A stretch of DNA of 64,000 nucleotides from Flavobacteriaceae bacterium (GCA_014075215.1 CP046177.1:3782501-3846500); one strand, 5' to 3'. Positions 47,431 to 56,731 are shown, counted from the first letter of the stretch. Translations and numbers: made by a program. The notes: a model not told the origin generated them from the letters alone.

Positions 47431-48966
47431 ATGAACAAACTAAATACTACCAACTCCAACAACTACCAATATAAAACCAAACATTTAGACATCCGGATTT
47501 TAGGAGGCCTAAAAGTTGGAAAGTTGGAAAGCCTCAGAGTAACCCTAAGCATCCAAAAAATAGAGTCCACCCATATTTTAAGGCACAGTATCGATCTGTA
47601 TAATGACAACCAGGTAGAAAAATTTGTAAGAAGAATAGCAGAAAGATTAGAGATTGGGACTTCTGTAGTGAGGCCAACTCTGCAGGAGCTTACCCGGGAG
47701 TTAGAGAATTACCGTTTTATTTTATTGGAGCGTGAAAAACAACAACAGGCCGGCCCGGAAATAAAACCCCTAACAGCTAAAGCTACCCGGGAAGCTACCG
47801 CCTTTTTGAAAAAGCAGCACCTGTTAAGCTTAACAAACCGGTACATCGGAAGGTCAGGTGTGATAGGAGAAGAAACCAATCGCCTTCTGATGTACTTGTT
47901 ATTTACTTCCCGGAAAACCAATAATCCGCTACATTGTATCTCTCTGGGAAGTTCAGGCGTTGGAAAAACCCACTTGCAATCAAAAGTAGCAGAACTCATC
48001 CCAGAGGAAGACAAGGTAGAAATTACCGTATTATCAGCAAATGCCTTTTATTATTTTAACAGAACGGAATTACAACACAAACTGATACTCATTGAAGATT
48101 TAGACGGAGCAGAATCGGTACTCTATCCACTTAGAGAATTACAAAGTAAAAAAAGAATCACCAAAACGGTGGTTCATAAAGATAGCAAAGGGACTACCAA
48201 AACCATTCACCTGACCGTAGAAGGCCCGGTATCGGTAGCAGGCTGTACTACCAGAGAATCTGTTTATGAAGATAATAGTAACCGGAGCTTCTTACTCTAT
48301 ATCGATGAATCCGAAATACAGGATAAAAAGATCATGGATTATCAGCGTGCTATCTCTGCCGGAAAGGTCAATGAAGAAGGACAGCTACAGGCTGCGGCAC
48401 TACTTAGAAATACACAACGTGTGCTCAAACCCATAAAGGTTATCAACCCCTTTGCAGAATACCTGGAGCTACCCCAATCCGTATTCAAACCCCGCAGAAC
48501 CAACTCCCACTATTTACAATTAATAGAGGCTATTACATTCTATCATCAATACCAAAGAGAGGAAAAAGTAAACGAGGCCACAGGAGAAATCCATATAGAA
48601 ACAACAACAGAAGACATACAAGAAGCTAACCATTTAATAACAGAAGTATTGCTTAGAAAAAGTGATCTGCTAAGTGGAGCTTGTAGAGATTTTTTTGAAA
48701 GACTCAAAAGTCATCTAAAGAAAACCAAACAAAAGAACTTTAGCAATGCAGAAGTAAGAAGTTGGTTACGGCTTGCCAAATCCACTGTTCGTCGTCGTTT
48801 TTTGGAACTCCTCGATGCTGATGTGATGCAAAGAGTAGCTACCAAAGAAAAGAAAATCTACCGCTATGAGCTGACCGTTACAGATGACTACGCTACCCTG
48901 AAAGCCACCATAGCAAAGGCCTTGCAGGATTGTATAGATAAAATCAATCGAGCCAGCGGTTCATAA
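47431..48966 (+). CDS. AAA-type ATPase of module B
   Basis: A 511-aa protein homologous to the C-terminal half of the module-A primase-ATPase: Walker A GSSGVGKT (173-180), Walker B LILIEDLDG (218-226), shared VYEDNSNRSFLLYIDES block, and a winged-helix-like end (NAEVRSWLRLAKSTVRRRFL). The N-terminal 110 residues are different and have no CHC2 zinc ligands or TOPRIM acidic residues, so primase activity is not expected. It leads the operon with two recombinases, as in module A. Its role is probably to load or remodel DNA for recombination or replication. Confidence 0.82.
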   Translation: MNKLNTTNSNNYQYKTKHLDIRILGGLKVGKLESLRVTLSIQKIESTHILRHSIDLYNDNQVEKFVRRIAERLEIGTSVVRPTLQELTRELENYRFILLEREKQQQAGPEIKPLTAKATREATAFLKKQHLLSLTNRYIGRSGVIGEETNRLLMYLLFTSRKTNNPLHCISLGSSGVGKTHLQSKVAELIPEEDKVEITVLSANAFYYFNRTELQHKLILIEDLDGAESVLYPLRELQSKKRITKTVVHKDSKGTTKTIHLTVEGPVSVAGCTTRESVYEDNSNRSFLLYIDESEIQDKKIMDYQRAISAGKVNEEGQLQAAALLRNTQRVLKPIKVINPFAEYLELPQSVFKPRRTNSHYLQLIEAITFYHQYQREEKVNEATGEIHIETTTEDIQEANHLITEVLLRKSDLLSGACRDFFERLKSHLKKTKQKNFSNAEVRSWLRLAKSTVRRRFLELLDADVMQRVATKEKKIYRYELTVTDDYATLKATIAKALQDCIDKINRASGS

Positions 48967-49071
48967 CGAACCACTTCTATTTGAACCGGTTAATAAACAG
49001 ATAGTCAATACTTTATGACTACCAAACCATAAATGCTAAAAAAACACATACCGAAGTAAAAAAAAATAGTC

Positions 49072-49995
49072 ATGCAGAAATTAAAATTACACAATCAGAG
49101 TTATAAAACCTTGGTAAAATCATATAAAGAGTGGCTGGATATTTTAAGTTTTAGCAGCAGTATGTGTGAGAACTACACCAGGTATCTGCAAGAATTTTTA
49201 CATTATTTAGAGACTAAGGGCATAAAAAAAATACATCACAATAGTGTAGAGACCGTAAAAGATTACTACAGGTATTTACAACAAAGGCCAAACCAGGTTA
49301 GACAAGGCGCATTAATGAAAGCCACTTTAAACCAACATCAACAAGCACTTAGAAAGTTCAATGAATATCTGAAAAAACACCATACAAGCCCTATTCCAAT
49401 TCATTTAAAAGCAGAAACCACAAAAGACGACAGAGCTATCCAAATTCTTACAAAACAGCAAATAAAGACTTTATTCAAGGCAACTGATCATAGCAGTGAA
49501 ATGGTAAGAATCCGCCTAAGAGATAAAGCCATGTTAGTGTGTTTGTATAGTTTAGGCCTTAGAGCCAATGAAGCCTCACAGCTCGATAGAAAAGATATTT
49601 TATTTGATAAGCAATTAGCCTATGTAAGAAAAGGGAAGAATTATAAAGAGCGTTTTGTACCTCTCAACACTTATAACTTAAACATCTTAGAGGAATATTT
49701 ATATGATGGGCGCTTAGCGTTTTACAAAGCAAATCAAACAGAAGCTTTTTTTATTGGCTCCCAAGGTAAAAGACTGGGAGTACAAAGCCTTAGAGCAAGA
49801 ATACGGGTACTGGTAGCACTGACAAATGATGAAGGATTAAACCATAAGAAAATTACCCCGCATACCCTTAGACATTCTATTGCCACACATCTTTTGAAAC
49901 AAGGCGCACCTATGGAAAGTATACAGCAGTTTTTAGGACACGCTTCATTGGAAACCACACAACTCTATACACACCTTGCAAAGCAAGAACAATAA
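49072..49995 (+). CDS. Tyrosine recombinase 1, module B
   Basis: A 307-aa integrase with complete catalytic residues: Arg164 (SLGLRANEASQL), Lys189 (VRKGKNYKER), His264 and Arg267 (PHTLRHSIATHLL), His290 (FLGHASLE) and nucleophile Tyr299 (QLYTHLA). It is diverged from recombinase 1 of module A but has the same length and order. It follows the ATPase after about 105 nt and precedes recombinase 2 by 54 nt, a gap that contains a TTGTCATT/AATGACAA hairpin (49997-50030). Confidence 0.93.
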   Translation: MQKLKLHNQSYKTLVKSYKEWLDILSFSSSMCENYTRYLQEFLHYLETKGIKKIHHNSVETVKDYYRYLQQRPNQVRQGALMKATLNQHQQALRKFNEYLKKHHTSPIPIHLKAETTKDDRAIQILTKQQIKTLFKATDHSSEMVRIRLRDKAMLVCLYSLGLRANEASQLDRKDILFDKQLAYVRKGKNYKERFVPLNTYNLNILEEYLYDGRLAFYKANQTEAFFIGSQGKRLGVQSLRARIRVLVALTNDEGLNHKKITPHTLRHSIATHLLKQGAPMESIQQFLGHASLETTQLYTHLAKQEQ

Positions 49996-50049
49996 TTTGT
50001 CATTCCCATACACGCACCTGGCAATGACAAGAGATCATTAATTATTACC

Positions 50050-50949
50050 ATGAATACATTGGACCATTACAGAGAATACCTGAAACAAGAAAACTATGCC
50101 AAATCCTCTGTCAAATCGTATCTGTTTTTAGCTGATAAATTTATAGCATGGCTTACCATAGAAAATATAAAAGGTATAGCATTAGATTATAAAACAGCAT
50201 TAAAATACGTAGCATACTTACAGAAGTTCTATAATAAACCCGCAACAGTTAATCATATACTAAATTCAACAAACTGTTATTGTAATTATCTTGTGCATAT
50301 GGCAAGTTTGGAGAGGAACCCATTTACAGGGCTTAGAATACAAGGAGAGAAGAGAAAAACAGTATTACACGATTTACTTTCCTTAGATGAATTAGAAGAT
50401 ATCTATTATTCTTATGACACAGAACAAGACAAGCACCCGGTAAGAATACTGGCAAATAAAAGAAATAAAGTAATTATAGGTTTATTGGTCTATCAGGGGC
50501 TTACTACTTCGGATTTAAAACGCTTGGAATTAGAACATTTAGAGCTTTCTCAGGGAAAGATTCATATACCCGGAGGAAATATAGGCAATCATAGAACATT
50601 AGAACTAAAACCCTGGCAAGTGATAGGGTTTTTAGAATATGTAACGCAAGTACGGCCTGAATTACTACCTAAAGATCACCCGGAGAACCCTTACGTTTTT
50701 ATAGCTTCCGGAGGCAGAATAACAGATACGGTAGCCCATATTATAAAGAAACTAAAAAAGATAAATCATAAAGTTACCAACATACATCAAATACGTTCAA
50801 GTGTTATTGTGCATTGGTTAGAGAAATACAATTTAAGGAAAGTACAAATATTAGCAGGACATAAAAGGATTAGCACTACAGAAAGATATCAGCAAGAAGA
50901 TTTAAATCAATTGCAGGAAATTATTAATACATACCATCCATTAAGTTAA
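50050..50949 (+). CDS. Tyrosine recombinase 2 with catalytic Arg replaced, module B
   Basis: A 299-aa recombinase homologue. As in module A, the first catalytic Arg is replaced by Thr (Thr152 in LLVYQGLTTSDLKRLEL). Unlike module A, the HxxR motif is kept (His246, Arg249 in NIHQIRSSV). His271 (AGHKRIST) and Tyr280 (TERYQQED) remain. The C-terminus is TYHPLS. The same substitution in two clearly diverged proteins at the same operon position suggests that it is selected and not decay. Confidence 0.85.
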   Translation: MNTLDHYREYLKQENYAKSSVKSYLFLADKFIAWLTIENIKGIALDYKTALKYVAYLQKFYNKPATVNHILNSTNCYCNYLVHMASLERNPFTGLRIQGEKRKTVLHDLLSLDELEDIYYSYDTEQDKHPVRILANKRNKVIIGLLVYQGLTTSDLKRLELEHLELSQGKIHIPGGNIGNHRTLELKPWQVIGFLEYVTQVRPELLPKDHPENPYVFIASGGRITDTVAHIIKKLKKINHKVTNIHQIRSSVIVHWLEKYNLRKVQILAGHKRISTTERYQQEDLNQLQEIINTYHPLS

Positions 50950-51909
50950 ATTCACTGTAAAAGCTTCAAAGTTGCGGGTTTAAAAATTGAATCCAAAATC
51001 TGAAACTGAAACCCGGAGCTTCTCTATCATCAATTTTTTTGATAGTGCTATAAGAAAAATGGATAGTATAAGGCTTCTAGTGGGTGATTTAGCATTGCAT
51101 CTTAAATTTTAAACCTGGAACTTTAAACCAACTATACGAGCGGTTATAAGGTGTTCGCTACGCCCCTCTGTGCAGCACTTTTGTTTGTCCAAAAAGGGTC
51201 CCTCCGGGCGTTCCTTTTGGTCAAAAAAAAGCTGCTGCCTCCCGGCTTCTGCTCCGCTCACCCGCAGCTCCTCTGTATTTTTGTGAACGGCTCCTATGGG
51301 TCGCCTACAAAAATCCACCGCTGCTTATCTGGCGCAGCCGCTGGTGCCAAAGCCTACTGCGCATTTTTTTTAAACGGATTTATTAATTTTTAGAAAAAGG
51401 AGAAAAAAAAATGCTTGTGGCGCGTCCACGCTGCTCACTTAATCGTTCACAGCTCCTGTGTCCACGTCGGCTTTGGCGCTGCGCTTTTGCTGCGCTGGTT
51501 TTGCGTACAACGCAGAACACTCAATCGGCGTTGGCCTCTACAAACAGTAAGGGTAAATCAAAAAAAGGGAAATATAGTAAACGTTTTTAGATGAAAAGCT
51601 AACGCACTATCGTTTGTTTTTAAAAGCAGTACGGAAATCATTTTAGATATCACAGACGGAAGAATTTACAACAAACGATGTAGTTGTGAAGCTGAACGCG
51701 CTATCGCTTGTCGATTTTAAAAAGCTGACGATTTATCTCCTGGCTTCGGCCCCACTATAAATCCTCATCTTTTTAAAATGAAGTTCCCCCTAATACTTAA
51801 TACTCACATCTCCATACTTACTACTCCACTACCAATGACCAATTACTAATTACTAATTCACCAATGAACCAACAGATACCCGGAATTTTTTTTTATATTT
51901 GGGTAAGTT
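50950..51909. other. Structured non-coding spacer of module B
   Basis: About 960 bp with no supported gene, the same length and position as the module-A spacer. It contains a nested hairpin at 51172-51235 (GCAGC/GCTGC outside, CCAAAAAGG/CCTTTTGG inside), a second at 51277-51314 (ATTTTTGT/ACAAAAAT), and a GC-rich patch (about 51150-51550) unlike the AT-rich surroundings. Two imperfect direct repeats (AAGCTAACGC... at about 51597 and AAGCTGAACGC... at about 51690) follow. It runs into the 5' edge of tip c. It shows no obvious long sequence match to the module-A spacer. Confidence 0.6.
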
Positions 51910-53550
51910 ATGAGAGTAAGCATGCTGAGATACCGTAATTTTTTTCTTTGTAGAAAGACATCGCAAAAAAAAGCGACCGGTGTTCATTTTTTTTGCATAA
52001 GGTATCCTTATGATGCGTTAAATAGAATTACAGGGGCAGCCAGCACAGGGAACTCATTTACAGGAAGGTACGACCTATCAAATGTAACCTATGACAAGAA
52101 TGGAAATATTTTAGCGCTGACCAGAGGTGGGCACTTAGATACGAATGCTACTTCTTTCGGTGTGATGGATGATTTGAGATATTTTTATGATGCCGGAAAT
52201 AAGCTAACTTCGGTAGATGACAAGGCACAAAACACCCAAGGTTTTAAGGACGGCAATACTTCCGGTGATGATTATTCGTATGATGTAAATGGGAATATGA
52301 TATCGGATAAAAATAAGGGGATTACAAATATTACTTACAATCATCTGAATCTTCCAAAAACGGTCAGTATCAATGCAAATGATTATATCACTTATGTATA
52401 TGATGCAGCAGGAGTAAAGCAAGCAAAATATGTTATCAGAAATGGCGGCATTGGGCCGGGAAATATAACTGCTACCAAATATGCAGGAAATTACATCTAT
52501 GAGAACAACGTTTTACAGTTTTTTAGCACCTCCGAGGGATATGTAAAGTATAACCAATCTTCACAAAAATTCGAGTATGTCTATCAGATGAAAGATCATT
52601 TAGGCAATGTACGACTATCATACACAGATACCGATGCATCGGGGGATATATCTCAAGACGAGATTATCCAAGAGAATCATTACATGCCATTTGGACTCAA
52701 AATGCGCGGATTTAATAATGTGGTAAATTCCAATGGAAATAGTGTTGCAGAAAAAAGAATGTTTGGAGGAAAAGAATACAATGAAGAACTGGGTTTAAAC
52801 TGGTATGATATTACGGCTCGTAATTACGACCCTGCTTTGGGACGTTGGATGAATGTGGACCCATTAGCCGAAACGATGCCTTCCCACTCGCCATACAATT
52901 ACGCCTTTAATAATCCAATTATCTACATTGACCCAACAGGAATGGCACCAGAGATGCCTGACGACTTAATTGTAAAGGGAGATGTTGCAGCTTTCAAAAA
53001 ACGTGTTTCACAAAGTACAGGTGGTTTTTATGATGCTAAAGTTGACAGTAAAGGAAATGTTACATTAGAAAAAACAGGATTAGAAAAAGAAATGGGTGGT
53101 ATGATTGAAATGTCAGATAGTCAAAAAGCCTTTGTCTCTGAAATTGAAAGCGTTATTGACAGCAAAGTCGTTACGGAAGTTGAAGCAGTTTCTTCTGATT
53201 CCTCGGTTGATGTTGGTTCTATAGTTGACAATAAAATTGATATGGCTGATATTGCAGAATTTGACAAAGCTGGTTCTGAAGCAAGTTCAAGTGCTGCGGC
53301 ATTAAGCCACGAATTAGTTGAACAGCACGAAAAAGCCAAAGCAGGTGGTGTTAAGGGTAAATATCCAACAGGTGCAAGAGCTATGCATAAAGCAGGCATC
53401 AAAGCTGAAGACAATGTGAATGGTAGTAGAAGAATAGAACAACCAGATGGCTCAAGTTTATTCTATAAAAGAAGTGGCTCAATATATAAGCAGGTCGTTA
53501 CGCCTCAGCCATCAGGTACTGTAAAAATAACAAAAACAAAAATCAAGTAG
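51910..53550 (+). CDS. Orphan RHS tip c: core fused to tail a
   Basis: A 546-aa frame whose first 32 residues are unlike RHS; RHS similarity begins at YPYDALNRITGAASTGNSFT (about 52004). It lacks a signal peptide and the N-terminal repeats, so it is a displaced tip. The core is present (YQMKDHLGNVRLSYTDTDAS, RNYDPALGRWMNVDPLAETM), differing from the main gene up to 52853; from 52854 it is identical to the main gene's tail. Its 5' edge shares a perfect 22-nt run with the main gene (52007-52028 with 37419-37440), a possible crossover site. Probably not expressed as such. Confidence 0.8.
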   Translation: MRVSMLRYRNFFLCRKTSQKKATGVHFFCIRYPYDALNRITGAASTGNSFTGRYDLSNVTYDKNGNILALTRGGHLDTNATSFGVMDDLRYFYDAGNKLTSVDDKAQNTQGFKDGNTSGDDYSYDVNGNMISDKNKGITNITYNHLNLPKTVSINANDYITYVYDAAGVKQAKYVIRNGGIGPGNITATKYAGNYIYENNVLQFFSTSEGYVKYNQSSQKFEYVYQMKDHLGNVRLSYTDTDASGDISQDEIIQENHYMPFGLKMRGFNNVVNSNGNSVAEKRMFGGKEYNEELGLNWYDITARNYDPALGRWMNVDPLAETMPSHSPYNYAFNNPIIYIDPTGMAPEMPDDLIVKGDVAAFKKRVSQSTGGFYDAKVDSKGNVTLEKTGLEKEMGGMIEMSDSQKAFVSEIESVIDSKVVTEVEAVSSDSSVDVGSIVDNKIDMADIAEFDKAGSEASSSAAALSHELVEQHEKAKAGGVKGKYPTGARAMHKAGIKAEDNVNGSRRIEQPDGSSLFYKRSGSIYKQVVTPQPSGTVKITKTKIK

Positions 53551-53552
53551 CT

Positions 53553-53888
53553 ATGAAGTACTTTTTCTTATTATTATCTATTCTATTATTTTCCTGTAAA
53601 TCAACTAATGCCACCAATGACATTGCCAATTGTGATGAAAATACTGTATTTAAAGAAAAGTTTTTTTCAAATATTAAATATGTTGAAGAAAACATAAGTG
53701 TTAGGCAGAATGAGAAATTCAAAGAATCATTGAAGTTCTTATCTAAATACGTTCACGTCTCATTTGAAAGAATGGCAAATTACGCTAACACTTATCCCAT
53801 AGGTGTTTTTGAAGAAGATAAAAAAGGTTGGTTAGAATGGTATGAAAAAAACAAGTGTAATAATTTGCAGTTGAGAGACACTAAATAA
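53553..53888 (+). CDS. Lipoprotein after tip a, second copy
   Basis: Identical to the 38938-39273 protein (111-aa lipoprotein with lipobox LFSCKS). It begins 2 nt after orphan tip c, so the tail-immunity pair stays together in the duplication. A second immunity gene copy would raise dosage. Confidence 0.75.
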   Translation: MKYFFLLLSILLFSCKSTNATNDIANCDENTVFKEKFFSNIKYVEENISVRQNEKFKESLKFLSKYVHVSFERMANYANTYPIGVFEEDKKGWLEWYEKNKCNNLQLRDTK

Positions 53889-53920
53889 ATTGATTTTAGT
53901 TGATAAAAAACGATAATTTT

Positions 53921-53949
53921 AAACCACAGCTTTGAGTTGTGGTTTTTTT
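53921..53949. terminator. Bidirectional terminator, second copy
   Basis: The same AAACCACA/TGTGGTTT hairpin with T-run as at 39306-39334. Confidence 0.85.
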
Positions 53950-53954
53950 ATGCC

Positions 53955-54347
53955 TTAAAACTTCGCTTTTCCATCCAATAAATCTTTCATTCTTTTTTTG
54001 GTAAGCATTGAGTTTATAATTTTAATAAGTGCATTTTTCTCATCTTCATCCAATTGGTTAATAAGCATTAATTGCTCATTAAGTTCGTGGTTTTCTAATT
54101 CTACTACACTATTTTCATTATCATTTAAGAGGTTGTCTGCACTAACAGCAAACACTTTCATTAAACGCTGTACAATATCAATAGAAGGTAATAAATGACC
54201 ATTTTCCATTTTAGATAAATGGGTAACATGAATATGTATTTTCTCAGCCAAATCCTTTTGACTCATATTAGAAGCCTTGCGTAATGTTTTAATTTTCTCG
54301 TTAAACTTCATATTATAAAGTGCTATTGTTTCTTGTAAAGTTACCAT
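53955..54347 (-). CDS. XRE-family regulator of module A, second copy
   Basis: Identical to the 130-aa regulator at 39340-39732, divergent from the second primase-ATPase gene. With two identical regulator genes, both module-A copies should be under common control. The alternative start is at 54311. Confidence 0.85.
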   Translation of the reverse strand: MVTLQETIALYNMKFNEKIKTLRKASNMSQKDLAEKIHIHVTHLSKMENGHLLPSIDIVQRLMKVFAVSADNLLNDNENSVVELENHELNEQLMLINQLDEDEKNALIKIINSMLTKKRMKDLLDGKAKF

Positions 54348-54381
54348 AATTTGAAAGTTTTTAATTATTATTTTGATTTTA

Positions 54382-54416
54382 ATGAAATACTATTGCAATA
54401 TTATGAAATATATTTG
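54382..54416 (+). promoter_or_regulatory. Candidate operator and promoter of module A, second copy
   Basis: Repeats the paired ATGAAATA sites and the overlapping TATATTTG element seen at 39767-39801. Confidence 0.45.
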
Positions 54417-54466
54417 TAATTTTGATTTCAAATAAATGAAAGTATTTATTGCAAATAATTCAACTT

Positions 54467-56731
54467 ATGAAAATAAAGGATATCAAAAGCAATTTAACTT
54501 TAGCCAATATTCTACACTACTACGGCTTAAAAACAGACAAGAACAATCGTTTAAACTGCCCATTTCACGAGGATAAAACCCCAAGTTTACAAGTCTATTA
54601 CAAAACCCAAACCGCATACTGTTTTAGTAGTAATTGTAAAACCCATGGTAAAAGTATAGATGTCATAGATTTTGTACTACACAAAGAGAATAGCACAAAA
54701 GCAGAAGCGATAAACAAATGCAAGGAAATATTAGGCTACCAAGAACCCAATAAAAAAGAACGTTACCAAAAAGACTTAACACGAGAACAATTTTTAAGTA
54801 ATATGTACCAGTATTTTAAAAATGCAGTACACAACTCAAAACCTGCAAAAGCCTATTTAGAAAGCAGAAACCTTAACTTTAAAAAAATAGAAGTCGGTTA
54901 TAATGCTGGACAGTTCCATCACGGAAAGCGCAAAGACGAAACCTTAATCAATCAGTGTTTAGACTATGGCTTACTAATCGATAAAAATATTGTCGGTAGA
55001 ACTGGAAACAAAGCCTATAATGTTTTTGGAAAATGGTGCATCTGTTTTGCTTTAAAGAATAAGGATAATGAAATTACATCACTCTATTTTAGAAGTACAT
55101 TAGATAAGAAAACAGCGAAACATTTTTACCTAAAAAATAGACAAGGTTTATATCCAAACTATCCCAATCCAAATACTAAAAAATTAATCTTAACCGAAAG
55201 TATAATCGATGCATCTTCTCTACTACAAATAAAAGCGATTACAGATACTTACAGCATTTTAGCGTGTTATGGAACTAATGGATTAAATGATGAAATCCTA
55301 ACCGCAATAAAAGACTTAAAACAATTAGAAGAAATCATTTTTGCTTTTGATAATGACAGCGCAGGAAAAGAAGCGATAAGTAAATATTGTAAAATGTTGC
55401 TTGAGATATTACCAGGCATAAAACTAAGTGTTTTAGAGCCTATAAATAAAGACATTAACGAAACGCTACAACTGCATAACGATACTATTTTTATAGAATT
55501 ATTAGACAAAAGAGTTGAATATTTAAGTGCTGAAATAACTGAAGTATCAAAAAGTAAAACACAAACAGAACCCAATAACGCAGTCGACTTTTTAAGTCGT
55601 AAAAACCTCTTAAAGAACCTAAATATCCAAATCGGAAAAGCAGGAATAGTAGGCGAAGAAAACAGCAGATTATTACTCTTTATGATAATTATAAGCTACT
55701 TAAATAAAAGTCCGTTACACGCATTAGTACAAGGTAGTTCTGGAAGTGGAAAGACACATTTAATAAGCAGAATAGCGGATTTAATGCCACAAGAAGATGT
55801 GCTACGATTTACAAGAATAACAGAAAGCAGTTTGTATAATTGGGGAGAATTTGACTTATTCCAAAAAATAATAATCATTGAAGATTTAGACGGATTAAAA
55901 GAAGATGCGTTGTATGCTTTACGAGAATTTATCAGTAATCAAGTTTTAAGAAGTTCAGTAACTATAAAAGATAAAAAAGGAAATAACAAATCCAGTCATA
56001 AAATAGTAAAAGGACAATTTTCATCATTATCAGCCACCACAAAAGGAGAAACTTACGAAGATAATATGAGTAGAAGTTTTTTAATTGCAGTAGATGAAAG
56101 CAAGACACAAACCACTAAAATCATCAACTACCAAAACCAAAGAAACGCAGGAGAAATAGACCCAAACGAAACTAAAAGAGCAGTTCATTTTATACAAAGT
56201 TTAGTAAGACAATTAAAGGTTTATGAAGTCATTAATCCGTATGCCACACAATTACACTTACCAGAGAAAGTACATAAAATAAGACGTTTAAATGAAATGT
56301 ACCAAGCAGTTATAAAGCAAGTTACGTTTTTAAATCAGCATCAAAGACAGCTTACAAAACACAATCAGTTAATAACAGAAATTGAAGATATAGAACAAGC
56401 TACAGAAATACTTTTTGAAAGTATTGTTTTAAAGGTGGATGAACTTGATGGCAGTTTAAGACAGTTTTTTGAACGCTTAAAAAAGTATGTAAAGAATGAT
56501 AATCAAGACTTTATTTTAAGAGAAGTAAGACAACATTTAAACAGTAGTAAAACCCAAGTCTTTAGATATATGCAAACGTTAACCGAGTTGGAATATGTAA
56601 AGCAAATTGGTGGTTACTCAAATAAAGGCATTACATATAAAATCTCTTATTGGGATAATTATCAGAAACTTAGAGCAGAAATTAAGGACTATTTAATGAG
56701 CCAAATAGAAACATTAAAGAGTAGCGTATGA
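54467..56731 (+). CDS. CHC2/TOPRIM primase-ATPase of module A, second copy
   Basis: Identical to the 754-aa protein at 39852-42116: zinc ligands C31/H34/C52/C57, TOPRIM Glu244 with D-N-D at 295-297, Walker A at 423-430 and Walker B at 468-476 are all present. Both copies are open throughout, so neither is decaying. Confidence 0.85.
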   Translation: MKIKDIKSNLTLANILHYYGLKTDKNNRLNCPFHEDKTPSLQVYYKTQTAYCFSSNCKTHGKSIDVIDFVLHKENSTKAEAINKCKEILGYQEPNKKERYQKDLTREQFLSNMYQYFKNAVHNSKPAKAYLESRNLNFKKIEVGYNAGQFHHGKRKDETLINQCLDYGLLIDKNIVGRTGNKAYNVFGKWCICFALKNKDNEITSLYFRSTLDKKTAKHFYLKNRQGLYPNYPNPNTKKLILTESIIDASSLLQIKAITDTYSILACYGTNGLNDEILTAIKDLKQLEEIIFAFDNDSAGKEAISKYCKMLLEILPGIKLSVLEPINKDINETLQLHNDTIFIELLDKRVEYLSAEITEVSKSKTQTEPNNAVDFLSRKNLLKNLNIQIGKAGIVGEENSRLLLFMIIISYLNKSPLHALVQGSSGSGKTHLISRIADLMPQEDVLRFTRITESSLYNWGEFDLFQKIIIIEDLDGLKEDALYALREFISNQVLRSSVTIKDKKGNNKSSHKIVKGQFSSLSATTKGETYEDNMSRSFLIAVDESKTQTTKIINYQNQRNAGEIDPNETKRAVHFIQSLVRQLKVYEVINPYATQLHLPEKVHKIRRLNEMYQAVIKQVTFLNQHQRQLTKHNQLITEIEDIEQATEILFESIVLKVDELDGSLRQFFERLKKYVKNDNQDFILREVRQHLNSSKTQVFRYMQTLTELEYVKQIGGYSNKGITYKISYWDNYQKLRAEIKDYLMSQIETLKSSV

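Larger units (their letters stand above)
38239..52853 (+). repeat. 14,615-bp direct tandem repeat, copy 1
   Basis: Sequence from 38239 onward recurs at 52854 with a constant offset of 14,615; every ORF in the second copy has the same length and translation as its partner. Identity starts in the RHS core at TGTGGACCCATTAGCCG and is lost immediately upstream (CAGC against GAAT). The unit holds tip a with its lipoprotein, module A, tip b with its lipoprotein, module B, and the 5' part of tip c. Because both ends lie in RHS core sequence, unequal crossover between the main gene and the orphan tip explains it. Confidence 0.95.

Noticed and set aside
51910..52003. A genuine N-terminus for orphan tip c (first 32 codons)
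   Set aside because: The peptide is basic and Cys-containing with no signal peptide or RHS similarity, and it includes the flank of an inverted repeat (GATACC/GGTATC); probably spacer that happens to be open.
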